Below are positions 1 through 13,399 of a stretch of DNA of 64,000 bases, one piece after another. The translations under genes were made by a program, and so were the position numbers. Every line of letters begins with the position of its first letter. Position 1 is the first letter of the stretch. The notes below the pieces were generated by a model that worked only from the letters and a program-made list of their open reading frames with translations, did not search any database and was not told the origin of the DNA. This DNA comes from Rotaria macrura (Eukaryota > Rotifera > Eurotatoria > Philodinida > Philodinidae): NCBI GenBank assembly GCA_900239685.1, contig OENT01000369.1, positions 1-64,000 on the forward strand, read 5' to 3'.

Positions 1-3000
1 GGTTTGATACTCTTGCCAGACTCCAGTGCAAATCGAATACAGTTCATAAAATAAAAAGTAATCGAGATTTGATTTCGTATTTACTTTTAATCGTTATCAA
101 TTTTAAAACAGAATTTCTAAAGTATGGCCAACTTCCTAGACTTGCCTGATGTAAATATAGTAAATACTGTCGTCTTGGTCGTACATTTTTATGATTGACT
201 GAATGTTCCAAAGAAGAAAAACAATGCACTATGTGCAGCGCATATCTGCGAGAGAAAGGCAAACATACTCACAATGAATCATATTGAGAGGATAAAAAAT
301 TCTAGAGTGCTTCACTGAAACTGCAATTCGAATACGCATTTTTTTTTCTCATAATTCATTTGAGTAACTGAGTATGAATTTGTTTAACAGCGTGTAAATT
401 TTATTTGCACATTAAGTATGGTCGATCTTTTTATTATTCTAAGTGGTGATAGAAAATTCCAAGTAATCAAATTTTATCGAAATTACACATCCCCTTCGAT
501 AGTTACTTCCAATTTTTTCGCCTTGCTCAACCAATAATGACCGAACTTAAATAGACGATACTAAGAACGAATTTTATATGTAAAAATGATTTAATTGATA
601 GATATCATCATACATGCTTGTCTATTTCTCCATTATATTTAAACCCAAATGTATTCAGTTGGAACATGATTATTTTTAAAACTTGGACTTTGAAATCAAA
701 CATTAGAAAAGAATTGTCAGCATTTATTGACTCTGTTTTTCACTTACGTCTTTTTTACTTTTCAAGTGTCCAGATTTCTACTTTTAGACTATTCGGTTTC
801 GTGCCGATTCATTGTATACGTCTCCCACGATTAGTGCAATGCTCTGCATGTGTTTTTTTTCGACAGCGCCTGAATGTTTGCAATGTTGAAAGCATATACA
901 TAAATAAAGGAATAACTGTATCTTTGAAAGTCGATTTTTCAAGGTTGAATTATTCAATAGTCGAATTCAAGTTTCACGTTTGACATCTGTGCATGGAAGA
1001 AAATCAAAAGGAATGAACTGGAATAAAATGACCTGTTTTTCTTAAAGAACCTTGAAATTTTTCGTTTCTACTTACTATCGGTTGGATGTCAACACTCAAG
1101 ACAAGTAAAGCATGTTGCTTGAACTAAATAGGCAAACTTAATTTTTATTTTATCATTTTAAATTTTCTTATATGAGCTGCTTTCGGACAGTCTTTTTAAA
1201 TTTTTAGTATTTTAGCGAGTAGAATATACTATCCAACTATCGATTAGAACTAGCGAAAACTATAAGTATTTCTCCTACTGCCTCTTCTTACATGTATTCC
1301 ATTCTGCTAGAAAGCTCACTTTCTTTAACTTTAGCACTCAGATTCGGTGAAGATCAATGGTTTTCTCTAGAAAAAATAACATCAACAATTTTAAAGTTTT
1401 CAAGTTCAAGCAATGTTTAACTAAAAATGTGCAAATGGGTTTAACCACTTGAGTCCTCGTATTCGTCAGTGAAATTTAAAACTGAGTCATTCAAATAAAA
1501 ACTCAGCGGCATAGTTTATTTTAATTGTTACAAAGTTTTTTTTTTAATCAAGTACGCTTTTGTCTGCTAAAGATTCAAAATATAATATCTGTATTGAGCA
1601 ACGTCATGTTTTGGCCCTAGTTACTTTAACTTCGTTTTGTTTTTGAGATTTTGCACAAATCAAACCATGGTACCTATGGTAGTGTCGAACTTGTAGCGAG
1701 TGAACGTGAATGAAATGATTCTTTTCTAAACGAATTAATTGAGTCCTATTCAATTGTAGATGAAAATACTACTATCGGCAAATGTGACACTTCATGACGT
1801 CCATATTTGATAGCAGTTGTGAAAATGATGCGTCAAACTTTATTTGAGCTTGAAATTTTGTGCTAGGACTCGAACACTAGAAATCGATTTCAAGAATATC
1901 ACCAGAAAACAGTATTTGAAATGTCTCTCTTCTCAAGTAAATTTAGCAAAAATTCTTTCAGCTCATAGTCAACGCGACATCTTTTATTTTATATTTATCA
2001 AGAGTCTCTAAATTTCTTCTAATACATATAACAATTGTAGGTCACATGTATAAAAGCAAAATCTTCAGAAATACTTCTGTAACTGGTCCAACTATTCGAT
2101 TTCTTAAAATGAATGTTTTTCTGATTCAAACCATATTCATAAACATCACGCTTGCAAGTTATGAATATTAAATCAATAAAAGCCACTCATTGATGAAAGA
2201 ACCGATTATGCTTCTTTTACAATATGAATGTACGTTTTGATGGTTTCTTCGAATGCAGAGAAAATATTTTTTAAAGCAATATTCAAAACCAGATTTTCAT
2301 TCGGAAATCCTAAACATATGCTGTATTTGTAAGTAAAACGATAAACTAAAAGCTTGATTTGAAAGAGTCTATTTCTCTTTATGTGTTTCTTTGTTTATTT
2401 ATTCAATATTTCTACATTTAAAAAAATATTCTAAGGAACGTTTCTTACAAGATCTTTTCAAAAAGAAAACCTGGCTAAGCCTATCACTAGAACTGTTTTT
2501 ATCGGACATTTTTAGACAAATAATGCACTTTTCATCATAGTCTTGAATAAGTTGCACTACAGGACGAAAACTACTTCAGATTTGTAAAATTTACAGAGAA
2601 ATTTGTTACGAACGAATGATTTCAGAATTCAATCGAAGCGACTGTTCTTATTAGATAAAAGAGTTACAAATAGATGTAACAGAAATTACTTGGGATCCAC
2701 CTCTCACGATCAAATATTACTATGCACCGTTGGCAATAAGTTCAGCAAGAACTCAATTTATTACTAAAGTTGTTTTAAATGTGATTCATCGATGTATTCA
2801 ACAAGTACAGTTGTAATCTAATTATCAGATTAATTTATTACCGGGGGGAACCTCAATTCAATCATTCAGTCATGAACCATAAAAGAATGAAGAAAGATAA
2901 TAAAGTAGTTGACTTTTCTATTTAATTAATTGAATCTGTACCGTCGGAATACATTGAGATACGTATTTTACGTTCTCGTTTTGTTTTGTGCGCGTCCAAG

Positions 3001-3457
3001 ATTACTCCAGCCGCGAGCTTTGGCAGTTAAAGAAAAGTAAACAACCAATCATTTTGGCACTGTAAATGTTCTTTTCTCGACAGTTAAAATAGGAATACGA
3101 AAATAAATCGTTCTAGACTTGAAATAAAACAAGAGTGTACGCTTGAAACACAATGTTTCTCAATGTAAAATATCAGAAAACTATGATAGTTGTATTCAAT
3201 GATTCGGCGGGATGAAAAATGCATAAACCACGGATTAGCTCTGCAGTTGTATACAAATAATAATTTTCACAAGTATTCATCTCATAGGAACTAAACTATC
3301 TTATTACACCTCTTGTATTGACAGCTGATAGATATTATCTTATAAAAGATTGAACGACGATAAAAGAAATAACTAAGTTAAAAGTCCATTATCGAGCATA
3401 GATTTTGCTTAAAATTTATTTAACAAACATTGAAGTAATGTTTTTTTCTCATGTGTT
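1..3457. other. Gene-poor AT-rich sequence
   Basis: I see no convincing gene here. The open frames (for example around 618-983) have low-complexity, Phe/Ser/Ile-rich translations with no domain pattern, and no chain of phase-compatible exons with GT-AG borders stands out. A short run of G occurs at about 2841. This may be intergenic sequence or long introns of an unrecognised gene. Confidence 0.5.
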
Positions 3458-4608
3458 CTAGATAGAGTCCTGCGGGACAATCCCGAATACCGTTTGTCCC
3501 GTCCCGCGGGACAAACGGGAGTGTCACGATAATTTTTTCGGGACGGGAAAAGACGAAAAAAACTGTATCCCGAATTTTCAAATCTCTATATCTAAACTTG
3601 TTAGGCATTTGAAACTTCTTTTATCATAAAATCCGCATTTTAGGGGAACAAAATCTGAAAGTTGTATTGATGTTTAATCTACACACTTCAAAGAGCTCGA
3701 AAATGTATTTATCTCTTTTTCCCTGAGGAAAACTTTGAATTTTGAGAGTGGGCGGGGAGGGGGGGGCGGCTTGATAAACAATAAATTGTTAATGTTATCT
3801 ACATGTAAACGTATGTGTTTTTCTGGTCTATCAAAATTGAGGGCCATTCATTGATGGATACGATAGTCGATTGATACAAAAATTAGTCGATACGAAAATT
3901 AATTGACATGAAAAATACTCGAGTTTAATTAAAAGAGAATAATCTTCTAAAATTTGCAGTTGACAGCTAGTATTATAATAATTTAAATAATAAAAAGAGA
4001 AATTTGAAACAATCATAGATTAATTACTGACATAAAAAGAGTAAGTACATATTTATCTGATATATGGGGAATTGTTGTAGACATAGATTACTTTAAATGA
4101 ACTTTTACATTTTGAATAAAATCTATCACACTAAGGTCGAATTTACTAATCTAATAATGATTAGATCAAAATATGCTTGATTAGTTATATAAAAAGCTAA
4201 TATGCTATGTAAACCGGAGAGTATTATTTTTCTCAAATATCAATATTTACACACTTATTTGAGCAAACCAATCGGTGTGGATGTAGATCTTCGATCTACC
4301 CAACCTTCAGTCACACAGACAGACACACACACACATAGATACACCCTGATTATTAATTCATATTTCTACTTGAGAGTACCAGTTTCTATTTTTAATAAAA
4401 ACAAATTAACTTTAGTCTTACATTTCTCGATCTATTTTCCTATTGATTGTGTAGAAAAAGTGTCTTGTTTTCTTTCGGTGAAAGATACGACATCTAAACA
4501 TTTTTTGTCAAAGAGACTAACGGGATCGGGACTATTCAAAAAAATTCGGGACGGGACAAATGGGATTCGGGACAATCAAAAGTTTGTCCCGCATGTCTCT
4601 AGTTCTAG
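3458..4608. mobile_element. Non-autonomous element with long, G-rich terminal inverted repeats
   Basis: The two ends are reverse complements of each other. The left end starts CTAGATAGAG and continues through GCGGGACAA, TCCCGAATACC and TTTGTCCCGTCCCG. The reverse complement of the right end reads CTAGAACTAGAG, then GCGGGACAAA, TCCCGAATCCC and TTTGTCCCGTCCCG, with one small insertion near the tip. The terminal repeats are roughly 60-80 bp and very rich in the GGGAC/GTCCC word, unlike the surrounding AT-rich DNA. About 1 kb of AT-rich filler with no coding potential lies between them, so the element looks like a MITE. No clear target-site duplication is visible. A G-run (about 3757-3769) and a short CA microsatellite (about 4321-4334) sit inside it. 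Confidence 0.72.
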
Positions 4609-7600
4609 ACTGAACTAACAATGAATATGAATAATCTCTTTTACATTGTATGTAAGATATACTTCTTGTATGCATTTCTTTCATGATTCGAATTCTATCC
4701 TAGGTTTGATTCCCAAACAGTTTGAACAAATCGTTGATTTTACACGTACATTACTCTTGATACTTATGCGACGATGTCGAAAATTTCTCATTATTCAGAG
4801 AATAAAATGAAATTTTCTTTTTGCTTTCTTCGTCGGCTTTATTTTTCTAGCCGTCATCACTCTTCTAGTCGTGTAGTTTTAGTTAATATTTATCTTTACA
4901 TGATTAAATATAATTAATGATAAATGAACGTATGAATCATTCCGAAATACTTCAAATATATTAGTCTTCAAAGCAAAAAATTAGTATTGAACTCCAGAAA
5001 GGCAGTAAAGTCGACAAAATGAAGAACAAAAAAGCTCCGATGCATCTTAACGATCGTACTGAATAATGTAAAACATTTCGTACGTGCTCAAACCTCTAAT
5101 TGCTAGTGTAAAAGTCGACATACTTTTAAGATTGATGATATGATAGTGCTATTCTAATCACTTCCTTTCTCATACGTTACGATGTCATTGAATTAGATTG
5201 AGTAGACTGTGTTTATGTATGGACACGAGTATAGGATGTTCCGTCTATTTCTAAGAATGAAACATACGCAAATAGGTTGAGCATAGTGATGGCACGGATG
5301 TTTTCAGTGTGAACATTTGGTGTGATTCTATGGTAATACTGTTTTTATATTATTATCGGCTAGTGTGGATTTTTAAAACCTTTTCTATTTGTGAATGTGT
5401 TTTTGGAATGCTGTTAGATACGTGGTTATTCTCATCAATGTTTCATAGACTGCAGACTCGAAAAAAACAACTTGCACGAATAGACGCAGAGGTCTTCAGC
5501 AATATCGCTAAGAGTTCAAGGAAAAATATTGATTTTTATTCACTGTTTTATACTCGTGTATACAATATTATTCTCACATATCAATGCTAATTCAATCCTG
5601 ATTAAGAATTTTCATTCGAATTAAATACAAAAAGGCTCAATCATTTATTCGAGGGTCAGACCATGTTAGAGTAGCTAGTGTTTTAGGAGTTATCATATTT
5701 CTGATCTACAGTCGTAGTTTCAAATAAGCTTTGGTGATTATAGATTAATTTCGGACGATCAATTTACTAATTGGAAAATACTCGATTTCTTGCATTATTT
5801 TAAATAATCTAGTGATCCTTCTGAATTAACACTGGAAAAAAGAACTAACTCATGCCCTCATTTTTACAGGCAACATTACATGCAAACCACTTGGATAGAG
5901 AGATATTCTCCAAAAGTTTAAGACATTTTGATCTGTTTGCATCCGGATATGTAAGACTAAATTTTAATGATATAAAGGATACGCGTTACACACGAAGGTT
6001 TTAGTTGATGATAGACTTAATAGAATGATCTGAAACACACAAAAGACATCTATCCTTGATACGATCGTTTCCTAATTGGTGCTGGATGGTGTGGGTGAGA
6101 ATCTTTTCTATAATCAAAATCACACACATTCTTCTACAAAGCGTTTCAAAAAGTATGTTGATGACAGTCAGCTTCTTTGGTAGATTAACATATTGAAAAA
6201 ATCAAGAGTATAGACTGTTTCTCATAATCGAACGAATTGAAGAGTGAATACACACGAAATAGGACTCGATTTCAACAAAAAAAAATCAACAGTACAATAA
6301 TAGACTAATGTCAATCTATAAGATCACTAGTAGATAAAAAATAAAATCCATATCTGTATTTAAAGAGGCAGCTATATCAATGAATACAATGGGACTACTG
6401 AAACGTTTAAGATAAAGTGGCATCGTACGAACCAAAACAAATATCTGTTTGTTTATTGTCAAAAAAGTTATGTTTTGGTGACGAAAAAGTTACCTGGAGC
6501 ACTATGTTCATTTTTATTAAGTAAAAATATATTGTTTCAATATGTAGACGAATCAAGCGTAATAATATTGATTGGTACAATTTCTCACAGCACTATATAT
6601 CTTACATTTCGTGAGTTTTTATATGAGTTATCAATCAAGTGGAAAGAGCAAGAGAAAAAGAATACGCCCAGTTATCTTTTCCCCTATACTTCAAAAGTAA
6701 CGGAAGTGGCAGCAAATACTCAGTTTTTTGCTCAAATTAAGATTTTCATGAATTAAAATTCTGTGTTAATAATTAACTCAGTATTTATTATGTTTTTGAC
6801 AGTAATAAATAAAAACTAAAGCAAACTAATCAAGATTCCCTACGTCGTGTTGTGTGTTGATTGATGCTTCCAATTCATTTTTCTATATAATTCATTGTAA
6901 ATTTAAGAAAAAAACATCTCATTCTAACGTAGTATGCCTCAATAAGCTAAAACACAACGTCTAAAACCTAAGTTTGTTGCCACTGCCTACAATTATTGTC
7001 ACATTTCAGAAACTACCAAGATCGATATGATACATTGGATTCAACAAAACATAGACTTTGTTATTTCTGCAAATAGTTATTGGTGAACTCAGTATTCACT
7101 TTCTGGTGACAACAAACATTTCAATTGTTGAACAAAATTGTTTAATGATTTGTCGATGGAAACACGAATCCTAAATAATCTGGATGCCATCGTGCAAAAG
7201 AAGTTCTAATTTTTATGTGATTTCATTTTTAGAATCACCTAACAATAAATCAGTTTTAGCGCTTAATTATTCTTGAAAAACGACTTGAAAGGTGTTCTGT
7301 GACAGAGCAAACAATATTTTCTTTGCATTCCTTCTCTAACAACAGCATATACTGAATATTGATGAAAGAGGAAAAAAAGCAATTATCCATTAATTTACCG
7401 AAATGAGTAATGTCAATATCAATAGATAGACGAAGTGTGAAAATTTACGATATTGATCGGAGACACAATTTTCGATTTTAATTGTAGGTTCTCTTTACGA
7501 ATACAGTCATCGACAACGAAGGAGAACTGAAGATGTCTATTTTCTTCATCTAACGTCTCTTTTGAAAAAGGACATGACTTGATCATCAATATTTATGCAC

Positions 7601-10600
7601 ACATAGATGCAACTACGTAGTTCTAATAAAGCACTATTGACTGAAAATGATTGAAAACAACAATAGAGTTGCGTTATTTATAGCCATTATGTGAAACATG
7701 ACCTGAAAAGATTGTTTAAGTGTGTAGAAATTGTAATTTGAACACTTCCCCATGCGTCACCGCCACTGCTAAATGACCATAAACGACGTCTTATAAAGAA
7801 TATCAGAAATCATTTACAACCAACATCTAAACTCAGTATTTATGAAGCATTCGTTAGCCGATCTTCATGCTGCAAAGTAACCCATAATAGCCTATCTTTT
7901 ACGAGATAGATTACAAAAGCAATATCGTGCTTCATATTTTACTTTCATAGAAATATTGTGCTAACAGTGTTTTTCCTAAGCATTTGGAATTTTCGTATTT
8001 GTATGGTCCAGTTTGCTCTTGAATGAGTGAATAAAAGAAGAGAGTATTGAAAATGTTATTCATCTTTATGTTTCCTTAAATCGATAGCAGTGCATGGATA
8101 AGTTCCAATATATTCACACAGAACTGATGAATGGCATGCTACTCTCTTGATGTTGCTGCGTTTGAATACTAACACGACGATTAGATTTCAAATAAAATTT
8201 ATCTGTTTCATTTCAGACGAAAACGACTATGTAAATTCGAATGATATAGATCAGCATAAATTCTATTGTCTTAACTACTCTTATTCGTAACCAAACTAAA
8301 TAGTAGAAGAAATCAATCAAGTCACATTAGTAGGAAACATGATACGAGAAGTATGAAGAAGAAAACATTAGAATTATTTTCTAATTCTTTTACGTTTTAG
8401 AAATTATGAGATTGGAATACATTGTTACTTCTGTTTTTCTATTTATAAAAACTGAGTGTCTATTCTATTTACTTACTATAATACGCTGTAACACACACAC
8501 ACACAAAGATTAGAGTATTCTTTCTACTAGTCTCACTGGCTCAACATGTCCGTCCCGATAGGAGAAAGTATAGCTTCGATTCACACGAACATAATCGTTT
8601 TCTTCATTTTGTCTCATAAAACATCAGCAGCAATTTTTCTCCGAACAATTTTATTCATGTAGAAGCCAACGTAATGAGTCGTACTGTACAATGCGAATAC
8701 TTAACGGTAGTAGCTGTTCACTGTGAGGAATAATTCAAGAAAAAGAATAGTCAAACGCATATAACAGACTAATATCCATAGAGCTTTAATGAGCAGATAA
8801 GAAGAAGAGCTAACAAATTGAAAAACAATGTGATCAGCTAAAAACCAATTTTATTTCAATCCTTCATCATCGAACTTGTTAACTTATAAGCAAAATGAGA
8901 AAAAGAGCAACATTGGAAGAAAATGTGAAAAGTAATCATGCGAACAAAGAAAAACAGTATGAATAATTCAATTATGGAAATTTCTCGAGCATAGGGCAAG
9001 AAAGAGCACTCATCATATTTCAGGGTCAACATCTTAATAAGGTTGAAATATATTGAGTTATAAAAAAAACCAGTTCATCAAGTATGACAACATATCCGTA
9101 GGAAAAGAAAAGTAGAATTCGGTTACCTTATGTAATAACCAATTTTATTTTATTTTACATTTGCTATGTAATGCTAAAGGGAATTTTAATTCAAGAGCTT
9201 TCTAATATAATATCTCGAACTATCATATTTACATGGGCAGCTCGTAGAACACATCCCCGCGAGTCTAATATGTGAAATTCACATGTTCTCTTCAGGTTCA
9301 CCGTACATATAATAATCATAGTACGCGAAATATGAAAAAAGACTATGGCTCATTCCTTATGAAATCGACTGTCAGCAAATTTTGTCGGTTTTACTATTCT
9401 AATCAAGTAGCAATATTTTGTGTCGACGGTTTCTTTATGTTCTCGTTTTAATACGTTACTATTCATTCGTTATTTTTTTGTTGAAAAATTTTGGCTACGA
9501 TAAACGCAGTGTAAAAAGTTGAATGAACCAGTTAAAAATATTCATAACTTAATACTCGAAGTTCAGCTTTGCAATTTTTATAATTAAAAAACGTGAATGA
9601 AAGAAAAAAAGTTTGTCTGTTTCGACTATTGACAGTCGTTTGTACAGGTGAAAAAAATAATTTCGAACAACAACTATTAAGTCTGATTTCTAAGCTGTTG
9701 GTTTAAACAAGTTTTTTGATCGATCATGCAATATGTGCCAGTTTTCAAAGCTCTCATTAACGGTTTTTAACGTCAAAAAGTGAGCAATAGCCGGTTTTAA
9801 TCATCTATTAATGGTTTTTCAATACCATAGTCTTTGTCGTGATAAATAAATAAACATAACTACAGTTTTATCTCTTTCTTGTAACTAATGAATTGCATAT
9901 ATCGATGAAAATACATAATATATTGTCTTCACTGTGATTTATCGAAATCTTAAACGATCCGATGGTCATGATTTATTGACCTAATAGCATTCTATTTTCG
10001 TTAGTTCTTTCCTGTAACACTTGAACAAGCCGCTTGTACGAATTATCTTATGCTAGATTTATGGCTTTTCTTCTTATTTACAAATAAAATAGGAAACTGG
10101 CAGATTATTGTTTGGTTTATTTAGGTTATCATACGTTTTGCAGAAAATACCAAAATTAAAATAAAACTTTGTGTAACTGTTTCAACGACATCATTTCATG
10201 TCCACACATGAAAATTTTTTGATTAAAAAATGTCTACAGTTGGAAATACGAGGAATATTGATCATTGATATCATACGATGAAGGTATCGTAAGTGTTCTT
10301 ATAGTTAATTTACTTAATCACTTACGTAGAAGTTCAGATTTTTGACAACAAGTGAATAAATAGATTAATTGAGACTAATACTACAGTGAATAAATCTACT
10401 TCAGTGATGATCGCATCACTATCAGTAATAAATAGGCAAATGATATCACACTGGAGTTTCATCTTGATTGTTGGCATCCGATGTATTCACTACGTATAAT
10501 GAAAATTAATTTAATCGATATGATTCTAAACTGTAGTAATTAATGTCGTGTCTTACAGCTTTATTCGAATATCTAGTAGAGTTTTGTTGATATTAGTTGA

Positions 10601-11825
10601 CATGTACATGTTTGATATTCTAGTAAAGATGCTTGAGTAAATTATTGTATCAACTTGCAACAGACACCGAAACGAATAACAGAAAAACTAAAGTCAACCA
10701 ATCACAGCAGCATACAAGCTTCAAATCCATATTTACTCAAACACATGTATTTCAATACTCATAAAAAATTCTTCAATGAAACTGGAACAATTTACAAGTC
10801 GTTCATTGTGATATAATGAACATGCTTACAGTTCATATAAACTACCACGTCAACTTTGATAAGTCTATAGTGGTATGCATTATTTTTATGGTCAATTGTA
10901 ACAAAGTTTTTCATATCTAAATAAAATTTATCTTCGCCCAAAGTATTAAGAAACAGATGGCACATCCACACTCAGACTCACTGAAAATAATTATTTAATT
11001 CAAGTTGAAACTAAAATGAAGATTTCAAAGAAAAAGACTCATCATTTAATATGATAATTCCAAGACGAAAATTTAGTTTTGTGCTGTTCATAGGCATTAT
11101 AAATATCTATAGGTATATATATATATATTTATACAAGTGAAACATAATCATTCATGGTTGGGACAAAATATAGACTTATCATTCGGTAAACTGTCATGAT
11201 AAATTTTTTACTTATTTCTTCGTTGAATGTTGTTTTAATTTCGTATTTGAATCTGGCATCTTATGGTTAATCAATACATGTAGTTAAGTGAACATTTAAA
11301 GGCAAGCTTGAGAAGAAAAAATATTGGTTTAGTGAAAGATAAGTCTTTAGTTAGAATATTTCGATCACAGATATCCTTCTTATTGTTTGTGTATCATTTA
11401 TACACTTGTTCTTTCTTTGGTAGAATTCTGTGTGCAATCGTTTTTCAACAGAAATACTACGGAAGATGAATTTAATATTGATTCACTTCGGTTTAATTTT
11501 AATATGGTTTCGTTGACAACGTGCTGAAAAGCTTTTTGTTATTAAGAGTGATGTTTAGGATACTGCCTCCCTCTTTTTAGGGTTTCGGATGAATGGCTCA
11601 TTAGAAAATTTCATGGCCAATAGATCTTGTAGAGTATAGCAAATGTTATGCTAGACTCTAAATTTCAAAATTTTGACAGGCATGGAATGTTGGTGTCACA
11701 ATAGGTCATAATGACACAAAACTTGGACCCGTTCCTCCGACACACTATGCTCGATCGGACTGGAACTTTTTCAGAAATATTGAACAATGTTCTGGGTGTT
11801 TATTTTGTAGATTTCCTTATCTACT
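4609..11825. other. Gene-poor AT-rich sequence
   Basis: About 7 kb without a recognisable gene. Open frames at 5309-5590 and 6475-6756 translate to low-complexity peptides with no domain pattern and are not flanked by compatible splice sites. Minor simple repeats are an AC run near 8490 and a TA run near 11115. I see nothing else supportable. Confidence 0.5.
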
Positions 11826-11868
11826 ACCGTGCTATTAAAAAAAACTGCTGTCTTTTTAATAGCACGGT
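11826..11868. repeat. Short perfect hairpin
   Basis: A 16-bp perfect stem (ACCGTGCTATTAAAAA pairing with TTTTTAATAGCACGGT) is separated by a loop of about 11 nt. It lies in an open but unconvincing reading frame. It may be the remnant of a small transposon or a structured RNA; there is no further evidence for either. Confidence 0.6.
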
Positions 11869-12528
11869 TTTTGTTGAAGCCGGCAAAGATCATCCGAGAA
11901 AAATTTCTTGAAATAAAAACCCATAAGCACTGTGAATAGTGACTGGGATGTATGAAAAAAGTGTCAGAGTGACCTCTCTAACCAAGTCGGAGAAACCGGG
12001 ACGAAAAAGTAAACAACACAAGTCTAAGCCTAGCTTTTTTCGATGGGAGGGAAGGGGCAAGGGTCGCAAACATCTTTCTTTTGTAGATTCAATAGTTGTC
12101 AAACAAAGAGCTTTCTTTGCAAATCAATAGAAGGCACTTCAAAATATATGTATCGATGAAAAACAAGAGATCGAGCAAATCAGTCTTTTTCACATCCAGA
12201 ATGGGTGGAGCGAGGGTAAGTACTCTTTCGACAAATGAAACATCTCTTCATTGATAGTCATTATACCGGTAAATTGCAAATGTGCCCTTTGAAAAGTAAA
12301 TTACTAATAACGAAAGCGTGACTATGTTTTCGTGTATAAACAACAATTAGTTTGTTAAACGGCATTATTGTGTGTCTTTGAATATGAAAAACACTTTTGA
12401 CTTTGCTTAACTACAACTATTAGTCAGGCTAAAAATATAATAAACGGCAAACGTAGCATGTCTTGTTAGGAAGAAAAGTCATGCAAGGAAAATAATGATG
12501 TTGCTTACAGTAAGTTAACAACAACTGG

Positions 12529-12536
12529 TATATAAG
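12529..12536 (+). promoter_or_regulatory. Possible TATA box of the tau-like gene
   Basis: The sequence TATATAAG lies about 160 nt upstream of the chosen ATG at 12695. It would place the transcription start near 12560 and give a 5' UTR of roughly 130 nt. This supports starting the protein at 12695 rather than in an upstream exon. Confidence 0.4.
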
Positions 12537-12694
12537 TAGGAGAAAAATAAAACATGTAGTTCTTTTTGAAAAACACTTTCATCAGCAATCTATTCCTATC
12601 TCACGATAACTGTATTTTTCAAATCGATCCTTACCAGCGCTACACTATCTTTGTCTAGATCGATATCTCTAAAGCCAGTAATTCATCGACAACA

Positions 12695-13231
12695 ATGAAA
12701 AAAACCTCCACTACAAAGATCTCACCTGTTACGCCCAAGGATGCACCCTCTTTGCCGACTCGATCAAGTTCGAATGAGAGTACTCGAACGGTAGTAAATT
12801 TCATACGGGTCTTGAAAGAAAAGCATGCTCACTTTTTTTTCATTTAGCGTCCTCGCCAGATCTGGTGGTCACCGAAACGCAATACCATATCAATCCATAA
12901 TGAACATATGGCTATTAAAGATGCTAGACCGAAAGTGAATTCGTTAAGTAATATTAAATATCAACCAGGTGGTGGACAAGTAATGATGCCAAGAGAACCT
13001 ACCAAATGGCAGGCATCACCAAAAGTCAATTCATTAGCGAATTTGACTTGGGCACCTCCAATACCGCATGTGAGCATTCCACAAGAGAGATTAAATTGGA
13101 CAGCTAGACCAAAAGTCAATTCAATGGACAACATTAAATACAAACCAGTCGACAGAAGTGTGGACATTTATCATGAAAGACTTGACTTTGGGCATGTTAC
13201 TCCTCGTGTTGATTGTGGATTTTCAGATTGA
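12695..13231 (+). CDS. Tau/MAP2/MAP4-type microtubule-binding repeat protein
   Basis: The coding exons are 12695-12790 and 12848-13231, with a 57-bp GT-AG intron in phase 0, giving about 159 residues. The first ~32 residues are Ser/Thr/Pro/Lys-rich, like the tail region of microtubule-associated proteins. The second exon holds three tandem repeats of the tau type: PKVNSLSNIKYQPGGGQ, PKVNSLANLTWAPP and PKVNSMDNIKYKP. A truncated fourth follows (HERLDFGHVTPRVDCGF). Tau and MAP4 repeats have the same K-x-GS-x-x-N-x-x-H-x-PGGG framework, and the KLDF linker is also matched. In this family these repeats bind along the outside of microtubules and stabilise them. Only the first repeat keeps PGGG. 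The protein is far shorter than vertebrate tau. A possible upstream exon (12156-12215) joins in phase through an acceptor at 12658, but the TATA-like box at 12529 argues for the start used here. A poly(A) signal AATAAA is at 13382. Confidence 0.82.
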
Positions 13232-13399
13232 ACTCCTATTCAATTAATAAGAATATCTCAGTCATGTAAAATATGAACCAGAATAGGCTTGCAGCGTTTT
13301 ACTTGGCTTTGTCTTCATCATACGAATATATATATATATAATAACATATTCGTGTGCAAAAAAAAATTGTATAGAATTTTGAATAAATCGTGTTCGTGC

